Source of the DNA: Paenibacillus doosanensis
GTDB taxonomy: Bacteria; Bacillota; Bacilli; Paenibacillales; NBRC-103111
Assembly (NCBI RefSeq): GCF_025060755.1
Contig: NZ_JANYUY010000004.1
Location: 1 to 64,000 of the forward strand
Direction of reading: 5' to 3'
Length of the DNA: 64,000 nucleotides
Position numbers and translations under genes: made by a program. Positions 7,885-18,263 of the stretch are shown piece by piece. Each line of letters opens with the position of its first letter. Within the stretch, counting starts at the first letter, position 1. Under the pieces are notes generated by a model. That model saw only the letters and a program-made list of their open reading frames with translations. It had not been told where the DNA came from and searched no databases.

Positions 7885-10101
7885 TTATCTTCTCCGCGCC
7901 TCCCGAAGCCGGAATTGGTTCACAAGCTGCTGCAAAAAACCGCTGATCGCTTCAACATGCTGTGACGTATGACGGGCATTGACGGTATCCAACAGAAGCT
8001 CCTGCACCTTGCCTTCCACCTCGGTCGATATTTTGCGGTTTTCCATACTGACCGCAGCGATCTTCTCCATCAAACCGACAACTTCATCGACCACCTGCGT
8101 TTTTTGCGAGTCAACGGCGGCCGCATTCAAAATCCCCGATGCCGCGGCGGCCAGCTGCGTGCCTTCCTGGACGACCTGAGTTCCCTCCTCCATCGAAGAG
8201 AACGCCTCTTGGGCATTTTGGTAAATCTGCTGCACCGTGCCGTGAATTTCCTCCGTCGATTTGCGGGTTATATCGGCCAGCTTGCGAATTTCACCGGCTA
8301 CAACGGCGAAGCCTTTGCCATGCTCTCCTACCCGTGCCGCTTCAATCGATGCGTTCAAGGACAGCAGATTCGTCTGATTCGAAATTTCTTCGATCACCTG
8401 CAAAACGTTCTTGATCTGCTGCGTCGTCTCCATAAACGTCAAAATCGTCCGGTTCGTTTCGGCAACCTTGACGGAAATTTGCTGCATTTTCCCGCCGATG
8501 CGCTCAACCTCCGATTGAGCGACGGCAATTTGCTCGGACGCTCGGTCTTCCATCATACGCAGCTTCGTCTGCATGTCTTCGACCGCGTCCTTGGCGACGT
8601 CGATATCCTTCAGCTGACTGCGGATGCTGCGGATCATATCGTGAATCTTGCCGCTCATCCGCTCCGTGGAGCCGGCGGTGCTGTCCGTAGAAACGCTCAG
8701 CTGCCGCTGGTTGTCCAGCACGTCCGAAGCCGCCTGCTTCACCTGCAGCATGATCCCTTCCAGCGAATCGATCATATTATTGATCCATTTGGCCAGCTCG
8801 CGCGTCTCGTCCTTGTCGAACCGCGTCACATCGAGCCGCTGGGTGAGGTCGCCTTTGCCTTCGGCATTGATGCGGATAAAACGGTTGATCGCATGCAGGC
8901 TGCCGACGATTTTCTGCGTACCCCGCTTATGAACCGTCCGGGCGACGATCAGGCCGCACAGCAGTTGAAGCGCTCCGAACCCGCAGGCCAGCGCAGCCGG
9001 GGAGAGAAGCGGCTTGCCCGCCGCCAAATAAATCAATACGCCCGACAATACGGCGAATATTGCGATCAGCGGCAGCTGCAGCTTGGTCAGCTTCCAGCCG
9101 ATGCCGCGGACGCGGTACACCTCCTCGAGATCGCCCTCGCACATCATGCCCCATACGTCCGGACAATGCGGGAGCTGGAACGTTACGCCCTTCCCGATCA
9201 CGGGAATGTGGCGGTAGTCGGAGTAACCGGGGAACGCGACGAATAGATTGCTGCCATTCGCAATCGTATCGGCGACGCCGGGATGCAGCATGCCTGTCGC
9301 AGGATCGGTGAATACGAGCTCCAGCTCCGTATGCTCCTTCACGGCAACGACGCCCCAATCGGTGGCGACGCCGTCCTTCAAATTTTCCCCGTGCGTAAAC
9401 GTACGGTCTTCGAACCGGCTGCGCGACAGCGCCGTTCCCGGAGCAATATGGGCGTTCAGCCCCGCCCGCGCCATGAAAATATAATTATCCCCGGAATCGG
9501 GGTACACATGCCCGGATTCGCGCTGAATCAAATCGCCGATCACGTCGTTCGGCACTCTGCCGCAGAGCGCACCCTTCCACTGCCCTTCGGAGATGAGCGG
9601 CACGATGTAGAGCAGCGTCATTTTATCGTGAAAAGCCGAGGTCGTCGGCCCTATTTCCAGCGTTAGCGGATCGGCGTAGGGGCCGAACAAACATTTTCTC
9701 CCGACCTTTGCATATTCCAGACCTTTCGACAGCAGCCCGCTCCCCTTGTAACTTGTTCCTATATGACGCGGATAGGAGGAAAATATGACGTTGGATTGTT
9801 CATCCAGCAAGAACAGCTCCGAGAAATCCGCAGCCCGGTTCCGAACGGCCGCAAACAGCTTGCCTGCCATCTCGATTCCGCTCTCTTGCAAGCCGCCGGC
9901 GCTCCATATTCCTTCGGCCGCCATCTGGGTAAACAGCCGGTCGAGATGGGACCAATACTCATTTGCCCAGCCTCTGAGCAGCTCCATCCGGGTGTTGGCA
10001 ATCCCCTCGAATATATCTTCGACATCCTCTTTTATGCCGCGATTTAGCCGGTAAGACCACCAGAGAGGAAGCCCCTTTCTGAACCCTAACCAATCAAACA
10101 T
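7885..10101 (-). CDS. Methyl-accepting chemotaxis protein with an N-terminal soluble sensor domain
   Basis: A 738-residue receptor. The C-terminal 300 residues form the MCP signalling coiled coil, with the hairpin tip [28 protein letters not shown] and HAMP-like sequence just before it. Two hydrophobic helices lie back to back (about residues 370-425; [17 protein letters not shown] and [19 protein letters not shown]). The first ~365 residues have no N-terminal signal or transmembrane helix; they contain a Cache-like region ([23 protein letters not shown]-like strand patterns). This implies a cytosolic sensor domain, unlike classical receptors. The start at 10101 has GGGGGAGAG 5-6 bases upstream; an upstream frame to 10158 is an unlikely extension. 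No other chemotaxis gene is adjacent. Confidence 0.9.
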   Translation of the reverse strand: MFDWLGFRKGLPLWWSYRLNRGIKEDVEDIFEGIANTRMELLRGWANEYWSHLDRLFTQMAAEGIWSAGGLQESGIEMAGKLFAAVRNRAADFSELFLLDEQSNVIFSSYPRHIGTSYKGSGLLSKGLEYAKVGRKCLFGPYADPLTLEIGPTTSAFHDKMTLLYIVPLISEGQWKGALCGRVPNDVIGDLIQRESGHVYPDSGDNYIFMARAGLNAHIAPGTALSRSRFEDRTFTHGENLKDGVATDWGVVAVKEHTELELVFTDPATGMLHPGVADTIANGSNLFVAFPGYSDYRHIPVIGKGVTFQLPHCPDVWGMMCEGDLEEVYRVRGIGWKLTKLQLPLIAIFAVLSGVLIYLAAGKPLLSPAALACGFGALQLLCGLIVARTVHKRGTQKIVGSLHAINRFIRINAEGKGDLTQRLDVTRFDKDETRELAKWINNMIDSLEGIMLQVKQAASDVLDNQRQLSVSTDSTAGSTERMSGKIHDMIRSIRSQLKDIDVAKDAVEDMQTKLRMMEDRASEQIAVAQSEVERIGGKMQQISVKVAETNRTILTFMETTQQIKNVLQVIEEISNQTNLLSLNASIEAARVGEHGKGFAVVAGEIRKLADITRKSTEEIHGTVQQIYQNAQEAFSSMEEGTQVVQEGTQLAAAASGILNAAAVDSQKTQVVDEVVGLMEKIAAVSMENRKISTEVEGKVQELLLDTVNARHTSQHVEAISGFLQQLVNQFRLREARRR

Positions 10102-10174
10102 ATATCTCTCCCCCGTCCCGTTGCACATGTTACAGATATGTAAAATACTATAACACAAACTCCGTTTTGATGTG

Positions 10175-10207
10175 AGATAAATTTCCTATTTATCGCATTA
10201 AATTTAT
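10175..10207. repeat. AT-rich inverted repeat upstream of the MCP gene
   Basis: GATAAATTT and AAATTTATC form nine-base arms separated by 15 bases that contain another ATAAAT-like word. It lies between the galT terminator and the MCP start, where the MCP promoter should be. It may be a regulator site or simply AT-rich promoter DNA. Confidence 0.4.
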
Positions 10208-10227
10208 CATATAATCTTAAATTGCAG

Positions 10228-10258
10228 AAAAAAAGACCCATCCCGCTGAGGATAGGTC
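10228..10258 (-). terminator. Terminator of the gal operon
   Basis: On the - strand the arms GACCTATCC/GGATGGGTC are followed by seven T. It closes galK-galE-galT. Confidence 0.88.
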
Positions 10259-10277
10259 GGCAAATAACGCATCAATC

Positions 10278-11873
10278 TTATTGAAAACCGAACGTTCGTA
10301 TAAATGTCAGGAAACCTTCGCGTCCTTTTTCCGTACGTTTATAAACCCCCGCATCCCGCAATACATCGGAGAATTTCTCCCCTATCGCGGTTTGCAGCAA
10401 GGATTGGGCCGCTTCAGGTGCAAGCCGGTTGCCGTGCGCGGCAATCAGCTCGTCAATCCAGCTCAGGTGCTTGTGCAGCGGATGCTCCGGATTCGAAGTT
10501 ATTGCCCCGTCCAAGGGGAGGGAACCTGTCAGCACTTGGGCTAAAAGCTCCATCTCGTCTTTCAGACGGCCCGGCAGAACAGCCAGCCCCATAACTTCGA
10601 TCAAGCCGATGTTTTCTTTCTTAATATGATGCAGGTTCCGATGCGGGTGGAAAATGCCGTCGGGATGCTCGTCGCTCGTCCTGTTATTGCGGAGCACAAG
10701 ATCCAGCTCGTACTCGCCCGACGCATTGCTGCGCGCAATCGGCGTAATCGTATTATGCGGCGCTTTGGCCCCGTCCTGCTCCGTATAAGCATAAATATCA
10801 TGCTCGGGATCGCTGTACGCCTGCCAAGCGGTCAGAATCGTCTCCGCCAGCTTGAGCAGCTGCAGCTTATTATGTCCCGACATACGGATGACCGACATCG
10901 GCCACTTGACAATCCCGAGCTTCACATTCGGGAAGCCGGGATGGGTCAGGCTGCCCTCAACGGGCGCTTTTTCCATCGGGAAGCAGTGGCGTCCCCCCTG
11001 GAAATGATCGTGATTCAGAATCGATCCGCCGACAATCGGAAGATCGGCGTTCGAGCCGATAAAATAATGCGGAAACTGATCGATGAAATCAAGCAGACGG
11101 TAGAACGTTTGCCGGGATGTCTTCATCGGGCGGTGTTCGCGGTCGAAAATAATGCTGTGCTCGTTGTAATACACATAAGGAGAATACTGAAAATACCACG
11201 GCTCGCCGTCCAGTTCCAACGGAATGACCCGCAGATTCTGCCTGGCCGGATGGTTCAGTCTCCCCGCATAGCCCATGTTCTCGATACACAGCAAGCATTT
11301 CGGATAATGGCTTTGCGGCGCTGATTTAAGCAGCGCAATTTCCTTAGGGTCTTTCTCCGGCTTCGACAAATTGACGGTAATCTCCAAATCGCCGTATTCG
11401 GTCGAGGCGAGCCAATACTGGTTTTTGGCGATCCGGTCCATCCGAATATAGTTGGAATCGATGCACATCCGGTAAAACTCGCCCGTCGCCCGCTCCACGC
11501 TGTCCCGCTTCGCCGTGCTCCAAAAGCGGGAGGCCACCTCGGACGGCCGCGGCATCAGACAGCCCATCATTTTGGCGTCCAGCAAATCCCGGAGCGTCGT
11601 GTTGTCGTCCTCCAGAATGCCGGCCGCCGCCGCATAATCCAGCAGCAGCTCCAGCAGCTCTGCCGGACTGTCCGCGTCCGTCTCCTTAACCTCGCCGCCC
11701 GCGTAGGGCTCGCCAAGCTGCAGCAGTTCCAGCAAAGCGTTGCGCGCAGCGAAGCAATCGAGCGGCTCCAGCAGCTTGCGCCGAACGCCGAATGCCAGCA
11801 GCTGCTCCACAGCCAGCCGTGCGGCTTCTTTAGCTGCATCCGACGCCGGATGGCTCCCGGTAGCTTCCTTCAT
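10278..11873 (-). CDS. galT: UDP-glucose-hexose-1-phosphate uridylyltransferase (Firmicutes type 2)
   Basis: A 531-residue enzyme of the Leloir pathway that exchanges galactose-1-phosphate and UDP-glucose. Length (about 500 aa) and the motif NHDHFQGGRH identify the Firmicutes-type GalT family, not the shorter proteobacterial form with HPH. It is the last gene of galK-galE-galT, 31 bases after galE. The start at 11873 is supported by AGGAGGA about 9 bases upstream; the longer frame to 11996 overlaps galE and lacks a site. No truncation is seen. Confidence 0.95.
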   Translation of the reverse strand: MKEATGSHPASDAAKEAARLAVEQLLAFGVRRKLLEPLDCFAARNALLELLQLGEPYAGGEVKETDADSPAELLELLLDYAAAAGILEDDNTTLRDLLDAKMMGCLMPRPSEVASRFWSTAKRDSVERATGEFYRMCIDSNYIRMDRIAKNQYWLASTEYGDLEITVNLSKPEKDPKEIALLKSAPQSHYPKCLLCIENMGYAGRLNHPARQNLRVIPLELDGEPWYFQYSPYVYYNEHSIIFDREHRPMKTSRQTFYRLLDFIDQFPHYFIGSNADLPIVGGSILNHDHFQGGRHCFPMEKAPVEGSLTHPGFPNVKLGIVKWPMSVIRMSGHNKLQLLKLAETILTAWQAYSDPEHDIYAYTEQDGAKAPHNTITPIARSNASGEYELDLVLRNNRTSDEHPDGIFHPHRNLHHIKKENIGLIEVMGLAVLPGRLKDEMELLAQVLTGSLPLDGAITSNPEHPLHKHLSWIDELIAAHGNRLAPEAAQSLLQTAIGEKFSDVLRDAGVYKRTEKGREGFLTFIRTFGFQ

Positions 11874-11904
11874 AGCTATGTCCTCCTTTTCCCCATAAGC
11901 CGGT

Positions 11905-12891
11905 TTACTTCGCATATCCGTTCGGATGATTTTTGTGCCAAGTCCATGCCGAATTAATAATATGTTCCAGACTGTCCCGCTGCGGCTTCCAGCCAAGCTC
12001 CGCCTGAGTCCGGGCTGAGGATGCGATCAGCACGGCCGGGTCGCCGGCGCGGCGCTCTTGAACGACCGCTGGAATCGGGTGCCCGGTCACCTGACGGGCG
12101 ATCTCGACCACTTCTTTCACGGAGAAGCCCTTGCCGTTGCCCAGATTGTAGATACTGCTGTCGCCGCCCTTACGCAGCTTCTCGACCGCGAGAATATGGG
12201 CGTCGGCCAGATCGGTAACATGAATGTAATCGCGGATGCAGGTGCCGTCCGGCGTCGCGTAATCTTCGCCGAAAATCGAGATGTGCTCTCTTTGGCCCAA
12301 TGCAACCTGCAAAATAATCGGAATCAAGTGCGTCTCCGGCGAATGATCTTCCCCGATCCGCCCGCTTTCATGGGCGCCCGCGGCATTGAAATAGCGCAGC
12401 GACACATATTTGATGCCATGGGCGGTGTCGAACCAGCGCATCATTTTTTCCATCGCCAGCTTCGTTTCGCCGTATGCGTTCGTCGGCAGCGTGCGGTCGC
12501 TCTCCACAATCGGCACTTGTTCCGGTTCGCCGTAGGTTGCGGCCGTGGAAGAGAAAACGATTTTCTTCACGCCGTACTCGTTCATCTTCTCCAGCAAACA
12601 TAACGTACCGTACACATTGTTATGATAATATTTCCCCGGATTTTGCATACTCTCGCCGACCAGCGAGTTGGCCGCAAAATGGATCACAGCTTCAATCTCG
12701 TTTTCCTTGAACACGGTATCCATGAAATCGGCATCGCGCAAATCGCCGACGTACAGCTTGCCGCCGAGCACCGCCTCACGATGCCCTTGCTGCAGATTAT
12801 CGACGACGACCACCTCTTCGTTTCTTGCCAACAGCTCGGCCACGGTATGCGAACCGATATAACCCGCCCCGCCAGTAACCAAAATTGCCAT
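11905..12891 (-). CDS. galE: UDP-glucose 4-epimerase
   Basis: A 328-residue short-chain dehydrogenase-type epimerase interconverting UDP-galactose and UDP-glucose. It has the NAD-binding GGAGYIGSH at 7-15, the catalytic Ser in FSSTAATYG (near 115) and the Y140-x3-K144 pair (YGETK). Length is typical (about 330). It sits between galK (45-base gap) and galT (31-base gap) and is clearly cotranscribed. A GGAGAGG site lies just before the ATG. Confidence 0.97.
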   Translation of the reverse strand: MAILVTGGAGYIGSHTVAELLARNEEVVVVDNLQQGHREAVLGGKLYVGDLRDADFMDTVFKENEIEAVIHFAANSLVGESMQNPGKYYHNNVYGTLCLLEKMNEYGVKKIVFSSTAATYGEPEQVPIVESDRTLPTNAYGETKLAMEKMMRWFDTAHGIKYVSLRYFNAAGAHESGRIGEDHSPETHLIPIILQVALGQREHISIFGEDYATPDGTCIRDYIHVTDLADAHILAVEKLRKGGDSSIYNLGNGKGFSVKEVVEIARQVTGHPIPAVVQERRAGDPAVLIASSARTQAELGWKPQRDSLEHIINSAWTWHKNHPNGYAK

Positions 12892-12936
12892 ATGAACCTC
12901 TCCTCTCCTGATCCAGCGATAATAGCTTTACGTAAT

Positions 12937-14106
12937 TTATAGCTCCTCTACGCCATTGCCGATATCGCAGACGTAGAAATCGGCGGTCAGCCCCGTTTTT
13001 TCCTTATATACTCTTCCGACCTGATCAATGAACGTCGTCACGCTGTCTTCGTGAACCAGCGATACGGTACATCCGCCGAAGCCCGCTCCGGTCATGCGCG
13101 AGCCGAGCACGCCCGGTACCTTCAGCGCTTCCTCGACCATAACGTCCAGCTCCAGGCAGGTCACTTCGTACAAATCTCGCAACGAATCGTGCGAACCGAT
13201 CATCAGTTTGCCGAACGACTCCAGATTTCCCTGCTCCAGCACTTTCATCGATTGCAGCACGCGGTCGATTTCCTCCACGACATGGCGGGCACGCTTGCGC
13301 ACCGTCTCGTCCTTGATCAAATGCTGATACTCGTTGAATTGCTCCAGCGTCAGCTGGCCGAGCAGCGTAAGCTCGGGGAATTGCGCCCGCAGATCGCGCA
13401 CCGCTTGCTCGCACTGCGCTCTTCTCTCGTTATAGGCGGAGTCGACAAGCCCCCGCTTCTTGTTCGTATTGCCGATCACCAGCTTGTAAGCGCCGCTGCG
13501 GAACGGAACATGCTTATATTCGAGCGTGTCGCACATCAGCAGAATCGCATGATCCTTCTTGCCCATCGCCACCGCGAATTGGTCCATAATGCCGCATTGG
13601 ACGCCCATAAATTCGTTTTCGGCCTTCTGCGAAAGCAGGGCGATCTGCACCTTGTCCGCAGGCTGCCCTTCCATGGTAAGCAAGCCGAACGCCGTGACGA
13701 CCTCGATGGAGGCCGAAGAGGACAGACCCGAGCCGTTCGGGATCGCGCCGCTGTACAAAATATCGTATCCTCCGACATTTACGCCGCCAAGCTGCAGCTG
13801 GCTAATGATGCCTTTCGGATAATTGATCCAGTCGTCCGCCGGATCGAAGGCAATATTGTTAATGGAAATATGTTTGTGAAGCGGAAAGTTGGTCGAGGCG
13901 AAGCCAACCTGATCGTCGGCGCGCCGCCGGATCAGCATCGTCGTTCCGAACGTCAGCGCCGCCGGAAACACATAGCCTCCGTTATAGTCCGTATGCTCGC
14001 CGATCAGGTTGACGCGTCCCGGCGCGTGAAAAGTATGAATTTCTCCGACTCCTTCACTGCCGTACAGCTTCACGAATTGCTCTTTCAACGCTTGTAGCTC
14101 TGCCAT
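12937..14106 (-). CDS. galK: Galactokinase
   Basis: A 389-residue GHMP kinase phosphorylating alpha-D-galactose. Visible signatures are the galactokinase motif GRVNLIGEHTDYNGG near residues 27-41, the ATP-binding PNGSGLSSSASIE, and GSRMTGAGFGGC near the C terminus. It is the first gene of the gal operon. The start at 14106 is preceded by GGTGG with about 8 bases spacing; the frame extends to 14193, but homologous galactokinases start near MAELQALKEQF. It is divergent from the AraC regulator at 14412, with a roughly 305-base promoter region between. Confidence 0.97.
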   Translation of the reverse strand: MAELQALKEQFVKLYGSEGVGEIHTFHAPGRVNLIGEHTDYNGGYVFPAALTFGTTMLIRRRADDQVGFASTNFPLHKHISINNIAFDPADDWINYPKGIISQLQLGGVNVGGYDILYSGAIPNGSGLSSSASIEVVTAFGLLTMEGQPADKVQIALLSQKAENEFMGVQCGIMDQFAVAMGKKDHAILLMCDTLEYKHVPFRSGAYKLVIGNTNKKRGLVDSAYNERRAQCEQAVRDLRAQFPELTLLGQLTLEQFNEYQHLIKDETVRKRARHVVEEIDRVLQSMKVLEQGNLESFGKLMIGSHDSLRDLYEVTCLELDVMVEEALKVPGVLGSRMTGAGFGGCTVSLVHEDSVTTFIDQVGRVYKEKTGLTADFYVCDIGNGVEEL

Positions 14107-14411
14107 AGGTACACCACCTGTTATAAATTGGTCGCTGTTAAACTCGCAGCTGTTATTCTTGCTTTCAGTATACTGCCCGGACTTCAATCCCACTATGGAA
14201 CGATGTCAGCATCGCATGGAAAAATGTTAGATCGGCAGGTAATGAATACCCCTCTATCATGATATACTGAATCTATCCGGACAACAACCGAGCTCTGAAC
14301 GCCGCTTACGGCCTCTTCTGAACAAACCGGAACCAATCGATACCAATCGAGCCTTAGTATAAGCAACCGGCAAGCCTTTAGCCCATCGACTAATGGGAGG
14401 AGATGTCATCC
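14107..14411. promoter_or_regulatory. Divergent galK / AraC-regulator intergenic region
   Basis: About 305 bases without a gene. Candidate -10 boxes are TATACT on the - strand near 14168-14173 (toward galK) and TATACT on the + strand near 14263-14268 (toward the regulator), but I could not match convincing -35 boxes. No clear catabolite-response element is seen. By position this should hold the gal promoter and the AraC-family binding sites. Confidence 0.5.
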
Positions 14412-15284
14412 ATGTCCAATTCAAAAAAAAGCGACAGCTACTACGTCGTATCGAACCCTCAGCCCGCAGCGGACGACGAGCTGACCGTCCTGTTCACAGG
14501 CAGCAGCCAGACAAAGCCCGGGCATAAGCCCGGGCCCAAGGTCGTCGATTATTATTTGCTGCATCACGTTCAATCCGGCCGAGGCACTTATACATGCCAA
14601 GGTACGACATATGCGCTCGGGCCCGGGGACAGCTTCCTGATCGAGCCCGGGAAGCTGATCAGCTACCAGGCGGACGAAGAGGAGCCGTGGTTCTACCGCT
14701 GGATCGCCTTCGAAGGGCCCATGGCGGCCGCGATGCTGCAGCAGATCGGGCTTTCCTCCCAGCAGCCGGTCGTCCATACCGGCCGCAAGCGGTCCGTCGG
14801 CGTACTGTACCATCACGTCCAGACCGTGTTCCAATCGCGCATGATTCATGCGAACTTGAAGGCGAACGGCTACCTTCACCTGCTGCTCGCCGAATACGCC
14901 GAAGCGCTCCAGCCCGGACAGCGCAGCTCGCCGCAGCTCACGAGCAGCGGCGAGCATATCGTGCAGCAGGCAATTCATTATTTGTCCGCGCAGTATGCGG
15001 AACCGATCACGATCGAGCTGATGGCCGAAGCTCTCGGCTATAACCGGGCTTATCTCTCCACACTCTTCAAACGGCATACGGGGCTTACGCCCGTTACGTT
15101 CCTGCTGCGGCTGCGTACGGACAAAGCCCGGCTGCTGCTGCGCGAGCGGCCAGAGCTGACGGTAGAGCAGATCGCCTCCTCGGTCGGCTTCCATGACCCG
15201 CTTTATTTCTCGAAGCAGTTCAAACGAATTTACGGCCTCTCTCCGACCGATTACCGCCATGCGATGCAGCGGCTGGAGAGCTAA
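14412..15284 (+). CDS. AraC-family transcriptional regulator, probable gal operon regulator
   Basis: A 290-residue regulator: an N-terminal cupin-like sugar-sensing domain (about 30-150; HHVQSGRGTYTCQG, LGPGDSFLIEPG) and a C-terminal double helix-turn-helix (about 190-288; AEALGYNRAYLSTLFKRHTG and IASSVGFHDPLYFSKQFKR). It is divergent from galK, so control of galactose genes is a reasonable inference. Two ATGs lie close together (14403 and 14412). The second is preferred because GGAGG ends 11 bases before it, whereas only 2 bases separate it from the first. It converges with the histidine kinase gene, 5 bases away. Confidence 0.9.
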   Translation: MSNSKKSDSYYVVSNPQPAADDELTVLFTGSSQTKPGHKPGPKVVDYYLLHHVQSGRGTYTCQGTTYALGPGDSFLIEPGKLISYQADEEEPWFYRWIAFEGPMAAAMLQQIGLSSQQPVVHTGRKRSVGVLYHHVQTVFQSRMIHANLKANGYLHLLLAEYAEALQPGQRSSPQLTSSGEHIVQQAIHYLSAQYAEPITIELMAEALGYNRAYLSTLFKRHTGLTPVTFLLRLRTDKARLLLRERPELTVEQIASSVGFHDPLYFSKQFKRIYGLSPTDYRHAMQRLES

Positions 15285-15289
15285 AAGCC

Positions 15290-17404
15290 TTAACCCAAGA
15301 CGCGGGCCGGCTGCAGCGGCAGCGCAAAGCAGATGCAGGCTCCTTGCCCGAGCCGGCTTTCGGCCCAAATGCGCCCGCCGTGGAACTCCACGATCTCCTT
15401 GGCGATGGCAAGCCCCAGACCGCTGCCTCCTTCGGCGGAGTTGCGGGATTTATCCTTTTTATAGAAACGGTCGAATATATAGGGCAAATCTTCCGGATCG
15501 ATCCCGCTGCCGTTATCCTGAACGCGCATGACCAGCGACGGCGTATCGACGGTAATCTGCAATTGAATGAAGCCGCCGACGGGGGTATGCTTAATCGCGT
15601 TGTAAATCACATTCGTCAGCACCTGATCGATTCGGTCGATATCGATAAATACGGTGCCCGCCGCGCCGCGCCCGTCCTGAGCTAAGGCCGCCGCCTGCAC
15701 GCTGAAGCGCAGTCCGGCGTTGTTAACCTCCAGATCGTACCGGTCGCTGTAGTAGCCGATGACATCCTCTACCGTCATTTCCTGCATGGAGAAATCGATT
15801 TGCCGCGCCTCCAGCTTGGACAGTTGGAACAGATCGGAGATCAGCCGGCTCAGGCCGGTAATTCTGCCAAGAATGAGCCGCAAATATTTCTCCTGCTGAT
15901 CGGGATCGACAACCACACGATCGATCAATGCCTCGACATAGCCTTGAATCAGCGTCATCGGCGTACCCAGATCATGAGAAATATTGCTCAGCAAATGGCG
16001 TCTGGAATTCTCCAGACGGCCGAGATCCTCGTTCATCTTCTCCAGCCGCCGGTTCGAACGTTCGAGCTCCGCCGTCCGTTCCTTGATCCGGTTTTCCAGC
16101 CCCATATTCAGCTCCCGCAGTTGTCTGGACAATGTCTCCACAGAAGCAAACGCTTTGAACGACTTCAGGCTAATAATAAAGGACGTCATAAAAATGAAGA
16201 AGAACAGCCCAAGCGTAGCGAAATCTCCGACATGAATCCATTGGTTATAATATAAAATATCCAGCATAATCGTAATGGAATATACGCCGCCTCCGAGCAC
16301 CGCGAACATGGAGCCTTCCCGCCTCTGCAGCAGCGCCCTGATCATGCCCGCCATCACATAGGCGCATACGATGCCGGTAATCGCCTGGTACAACGGAGCC
16401 GTATAGGTAAACAACCACGAAGGAAGCGCCAGCACAGCCAGCGAAAACAACGCTCCGGCGCACTGCACGCCGCGAATGAACCAGAGGGGAAATTCCCGGG
16501 GATATAATGTGCGGCAGAACATCACGGCCAGCGGTACGCCGATGTAATAGCACCAGTACTCGATTCGCAAGCCGGTTAACCAATGAATGGAGGGAAACAG
16601 CTCGAAGACGGCGCCTTCCCCGACGAACATCGCGCGAATTCCGATCACTACGCAAAACATGGAAAAATACAGCGCCCCGATCTCCTTGAAGCGAATCAGA
16701 AATAATCCGAGGTGGTACATCCCCATCAGCAGCAGGCTGCCGACCAGCATCAGATCGAGCCCCATATGCAGACTATGGTCAGATGCCACCCCTGCAGCCT
16801 CTCCCATCTTCATATCTTTCCATATGCCGCCGAGCCGGTGATCGAAATTGGATACCTGAATGACAATATCCTGTATCGTGCCGCTCGTGTTGAAATAAAC
16901 GACCTGCGGCATATAGCCCGGTTTGGACGAGGCCGCATCCGTGCCTACGGTCCCGCTCTCCGCCACCGGCTCGCCGTTTATCCAGAGCCGGTAGGCCGTG
17001 CGGATCGTCGGCAGTTCCATAGCGAGCACGCTGCCCGTAGGCTGCGTCATCACCCGCAGATGGAAGGTGGCGTAGCCTCTCCCGGTTCGCTCCCGCCCGT
17101 CTGCGGCTTGACCGTTCCAAGAGCCGGGAAGACGGATCCAGTCTGCCGATTGGCCGGCCGCCGCTTGACCCGCAGCTTCATCCGGAGCCAACAATCGGTT
17201 CCAGTAAAAATCCCATTCTCCGTTCAGCGACACGTTGCCGTCTTTTTTAAAATCCCACTCCCTTAAATCCATCACTCCGTGCTCCGCGGCGGGGGCCGTA
17301 CGCCTGGATTGGTCGTTAACGCTGCTGCAACCGCCCAACAAAAGGATAGCTAAAACAGTTGGAATCCATATATAATAGAGATAGATTTTGGAAATGGATA
17401 CCAC
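15290..17404 (-). CDS. 7TM-DISM sensor histidine kinase with lipoprotein-like leader
   Basis: About 704 residues. A hydrophobic leader ending in LLGGC (lipobox-like), an extracellular DISMED2-type beta-rich domain with LNGEWDFYWNRL and WINGEPV (about 40-200), seven membrane helices (about 220-405; 7TM-DISM), coiled coil, HisKA with H477 in NISHDLGTP, and HATPase_c with NVIYNAIKHT and GGSGLGLAIAKE. By family knowledge it senses an extracellular ligand, often a carbohydrate. The start is uncertain: the frame is open to 17497, exactly facing the ATG of the divergent response regulator. GTG 17404 gives a normal signal-peptide length, but its ribosome site is weak; a TTG a little upstream is possible. 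Its cognate regulator is surely the adjacent gene at 17497. Confidence 0.88.
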   Translation of the reverse strand: MVSISKIYLYYIWIPTVLAILLLGGCSSVNDQSRRTAPAAEHGVMDLREWDFKKDGNVSLNGEWDFYWNRLLAPDEAAGQAAAGQSADWIRLPGSWNGQAADGRERTGRGYATFHLRVMTQPTGSVLAMELPTIRTAYRLWINGEPVAESGTVGTDAASSKPGYMPQVVYFNTSGTIQDIVIQVSNFDHRLGGIWKDMKMGEAAGVASDHSLHMGLDLMLVGSLLLMGMYHLGLFLIRFKEIGALYFSMFCVVIGIRAMFVGEGAVFELFPSIHWLTGLRIEYWCYYIGVPLAVMFCRTLYPREFPLWFIRGVQCAGALFSLAVLALPSWLFTYTAPLYQAITGIVCAYVMAGMIRALLQRREGSMFAVLGGGVYSITIMLDILYYNQWIHVGDFATLGLFFFIFMTSFIISLKSFKAFASVETLSRQLRELNMGLENRIKERTAELERSNRRLEKMNEDLGRLENSRRHLLSNISHDLGTPMTLIQGYVEALIDRVVVDPDQQEKYLRLILGRITGLSRLISDLFQLSKLEARQIDFSMQEMTVEDVIGYYSDRYDLEVNNAGLRFSVQAAALAQDGRGAAGTVFIDIDRIDQVLTNVIYNAIKHTPVGGFIQLQITVDTPSLVMRVQDNGSGIDPEDLPYIFDRFYKKDKSRNSAEGGSGLGLAIAKEIVEFHGGRIWAESRLGQGACICFALPLQPARVLG

Positions 17405-17496
17405 ATTCTTTCTTATCTTTTTTCTCTCATCGTAACGCAATTTTTGCCATTTGGAAACTAGATTGATAGAACTTCGATTGGAGATGGGGAGAAGCA

Positions 17497-18195
17497 ATGT
17501 CAGCGGAAAAAATTTTAATTGTCGACGACGAGCCGGAGATTATCGAGCTTATTCGACTGTACCTGGCCAAGGAAGGCTATGAAATCATAAGTACCGACAA
17601 CGGGCCGAGCGCTCTGGACTATATGGAACGTTACAAACCCGACATGGTCATCCTGGACATTTTGCTTCCGGGCATGGACGGTATTGAAATTTGCAGACAA
17701 ATCCGCCGCAACTATCATATTCCGATTCTGTTCATCAGCTGTAAAAGCGAAGACATGGACATCATTCTCGGCCTTAGCATCGGCGGGGACGATTACGTAA
17801 CCAAGCCGTTCAGCCCCAGCCAGCTTGTAGCCCGTGTGAAGGCCCATTTGCGCCGCAAGCAGCTGCTCGACCAGCAGAAGGAGGAATCGCAGCAGCTCTC
17901 GTTCCCGGGTCTTGAGATCGATCTGATCAGCCGCAACGTGTGGGTGAACGGTTCCATCGCTCCGCTTTCCTCCAAAGAATTCGATCTGCTCGCGCTGATG
18001 GCCAAAAAGCCGAACAAAGTCGTGCCGATCGAGCAGCTGTATCAGATGGCATGGGGCGTGGACAGCAACGGAGACACCCGCACCTTGCTCGTACACATAA
18101 GCAATTTGCGCAAAAAAATCGAGCCGAACCCGACCGAACCCGTATTCGTGCAAACGGTGCGCGGAGTCGGCTATAAATTCAACAGCTGTATCTAA
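17497..18195 (+). CDS. OmpR/PhoB-family response regulator
   Basis: A 232-residue regulator: receiver (1-120) with the acidic pocket DDE at 10-12, phospho-acceptor D54 (VILDILLPG) and K103 (VTKPF), then a winged-helix DNA-binding domain (about 130-230; SSKEFDLLALMAKKP, TLLVHISNLRKKIE, TVRGVGYKF). GGGGAGA lies about 5 bases before the ATG. It is head to head with the 7TM-DISM kinase, an arrangement less common than the usual co-directional pair. The two 5' ends lie within about 90 bases, so the promoters may overlap and be autoregulated (inference). Confidence 0.95.
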   Translation: MSAEKILIVDDEPEIIELIRLYLAKEGYEIISTDNGPSALDYMERYKPDMVILDILLPGMDGIEICRQIRRNYHIPILFISCKSEDMDIILGLSIGGDDYVTKPFSPSQLVARVKAHLRRKQLLDQQKEESQQLSFPGLEIDLISRNVWVNGSIAPLSSKEFDLLALMAKKPNKVVPIEQLYQMAWGVDSNGDTRTLLVHISNLRKKIEPNPTEPVFVQTVRGVGYKFNSCI

Positions 18196-18263
18196 CTATA
18201 AGACTGGGCCTATATAACTGGCTGCATTACGGTTGGCGTGAACGCCGGAAGCGGCCGGCCATA

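Noticed and set aside
7969-9246. 425-codon + frame opposite the MCP gene
   Set aside because: It mirrors the MCP codons on the - strand and shows no domain or ribosome site.
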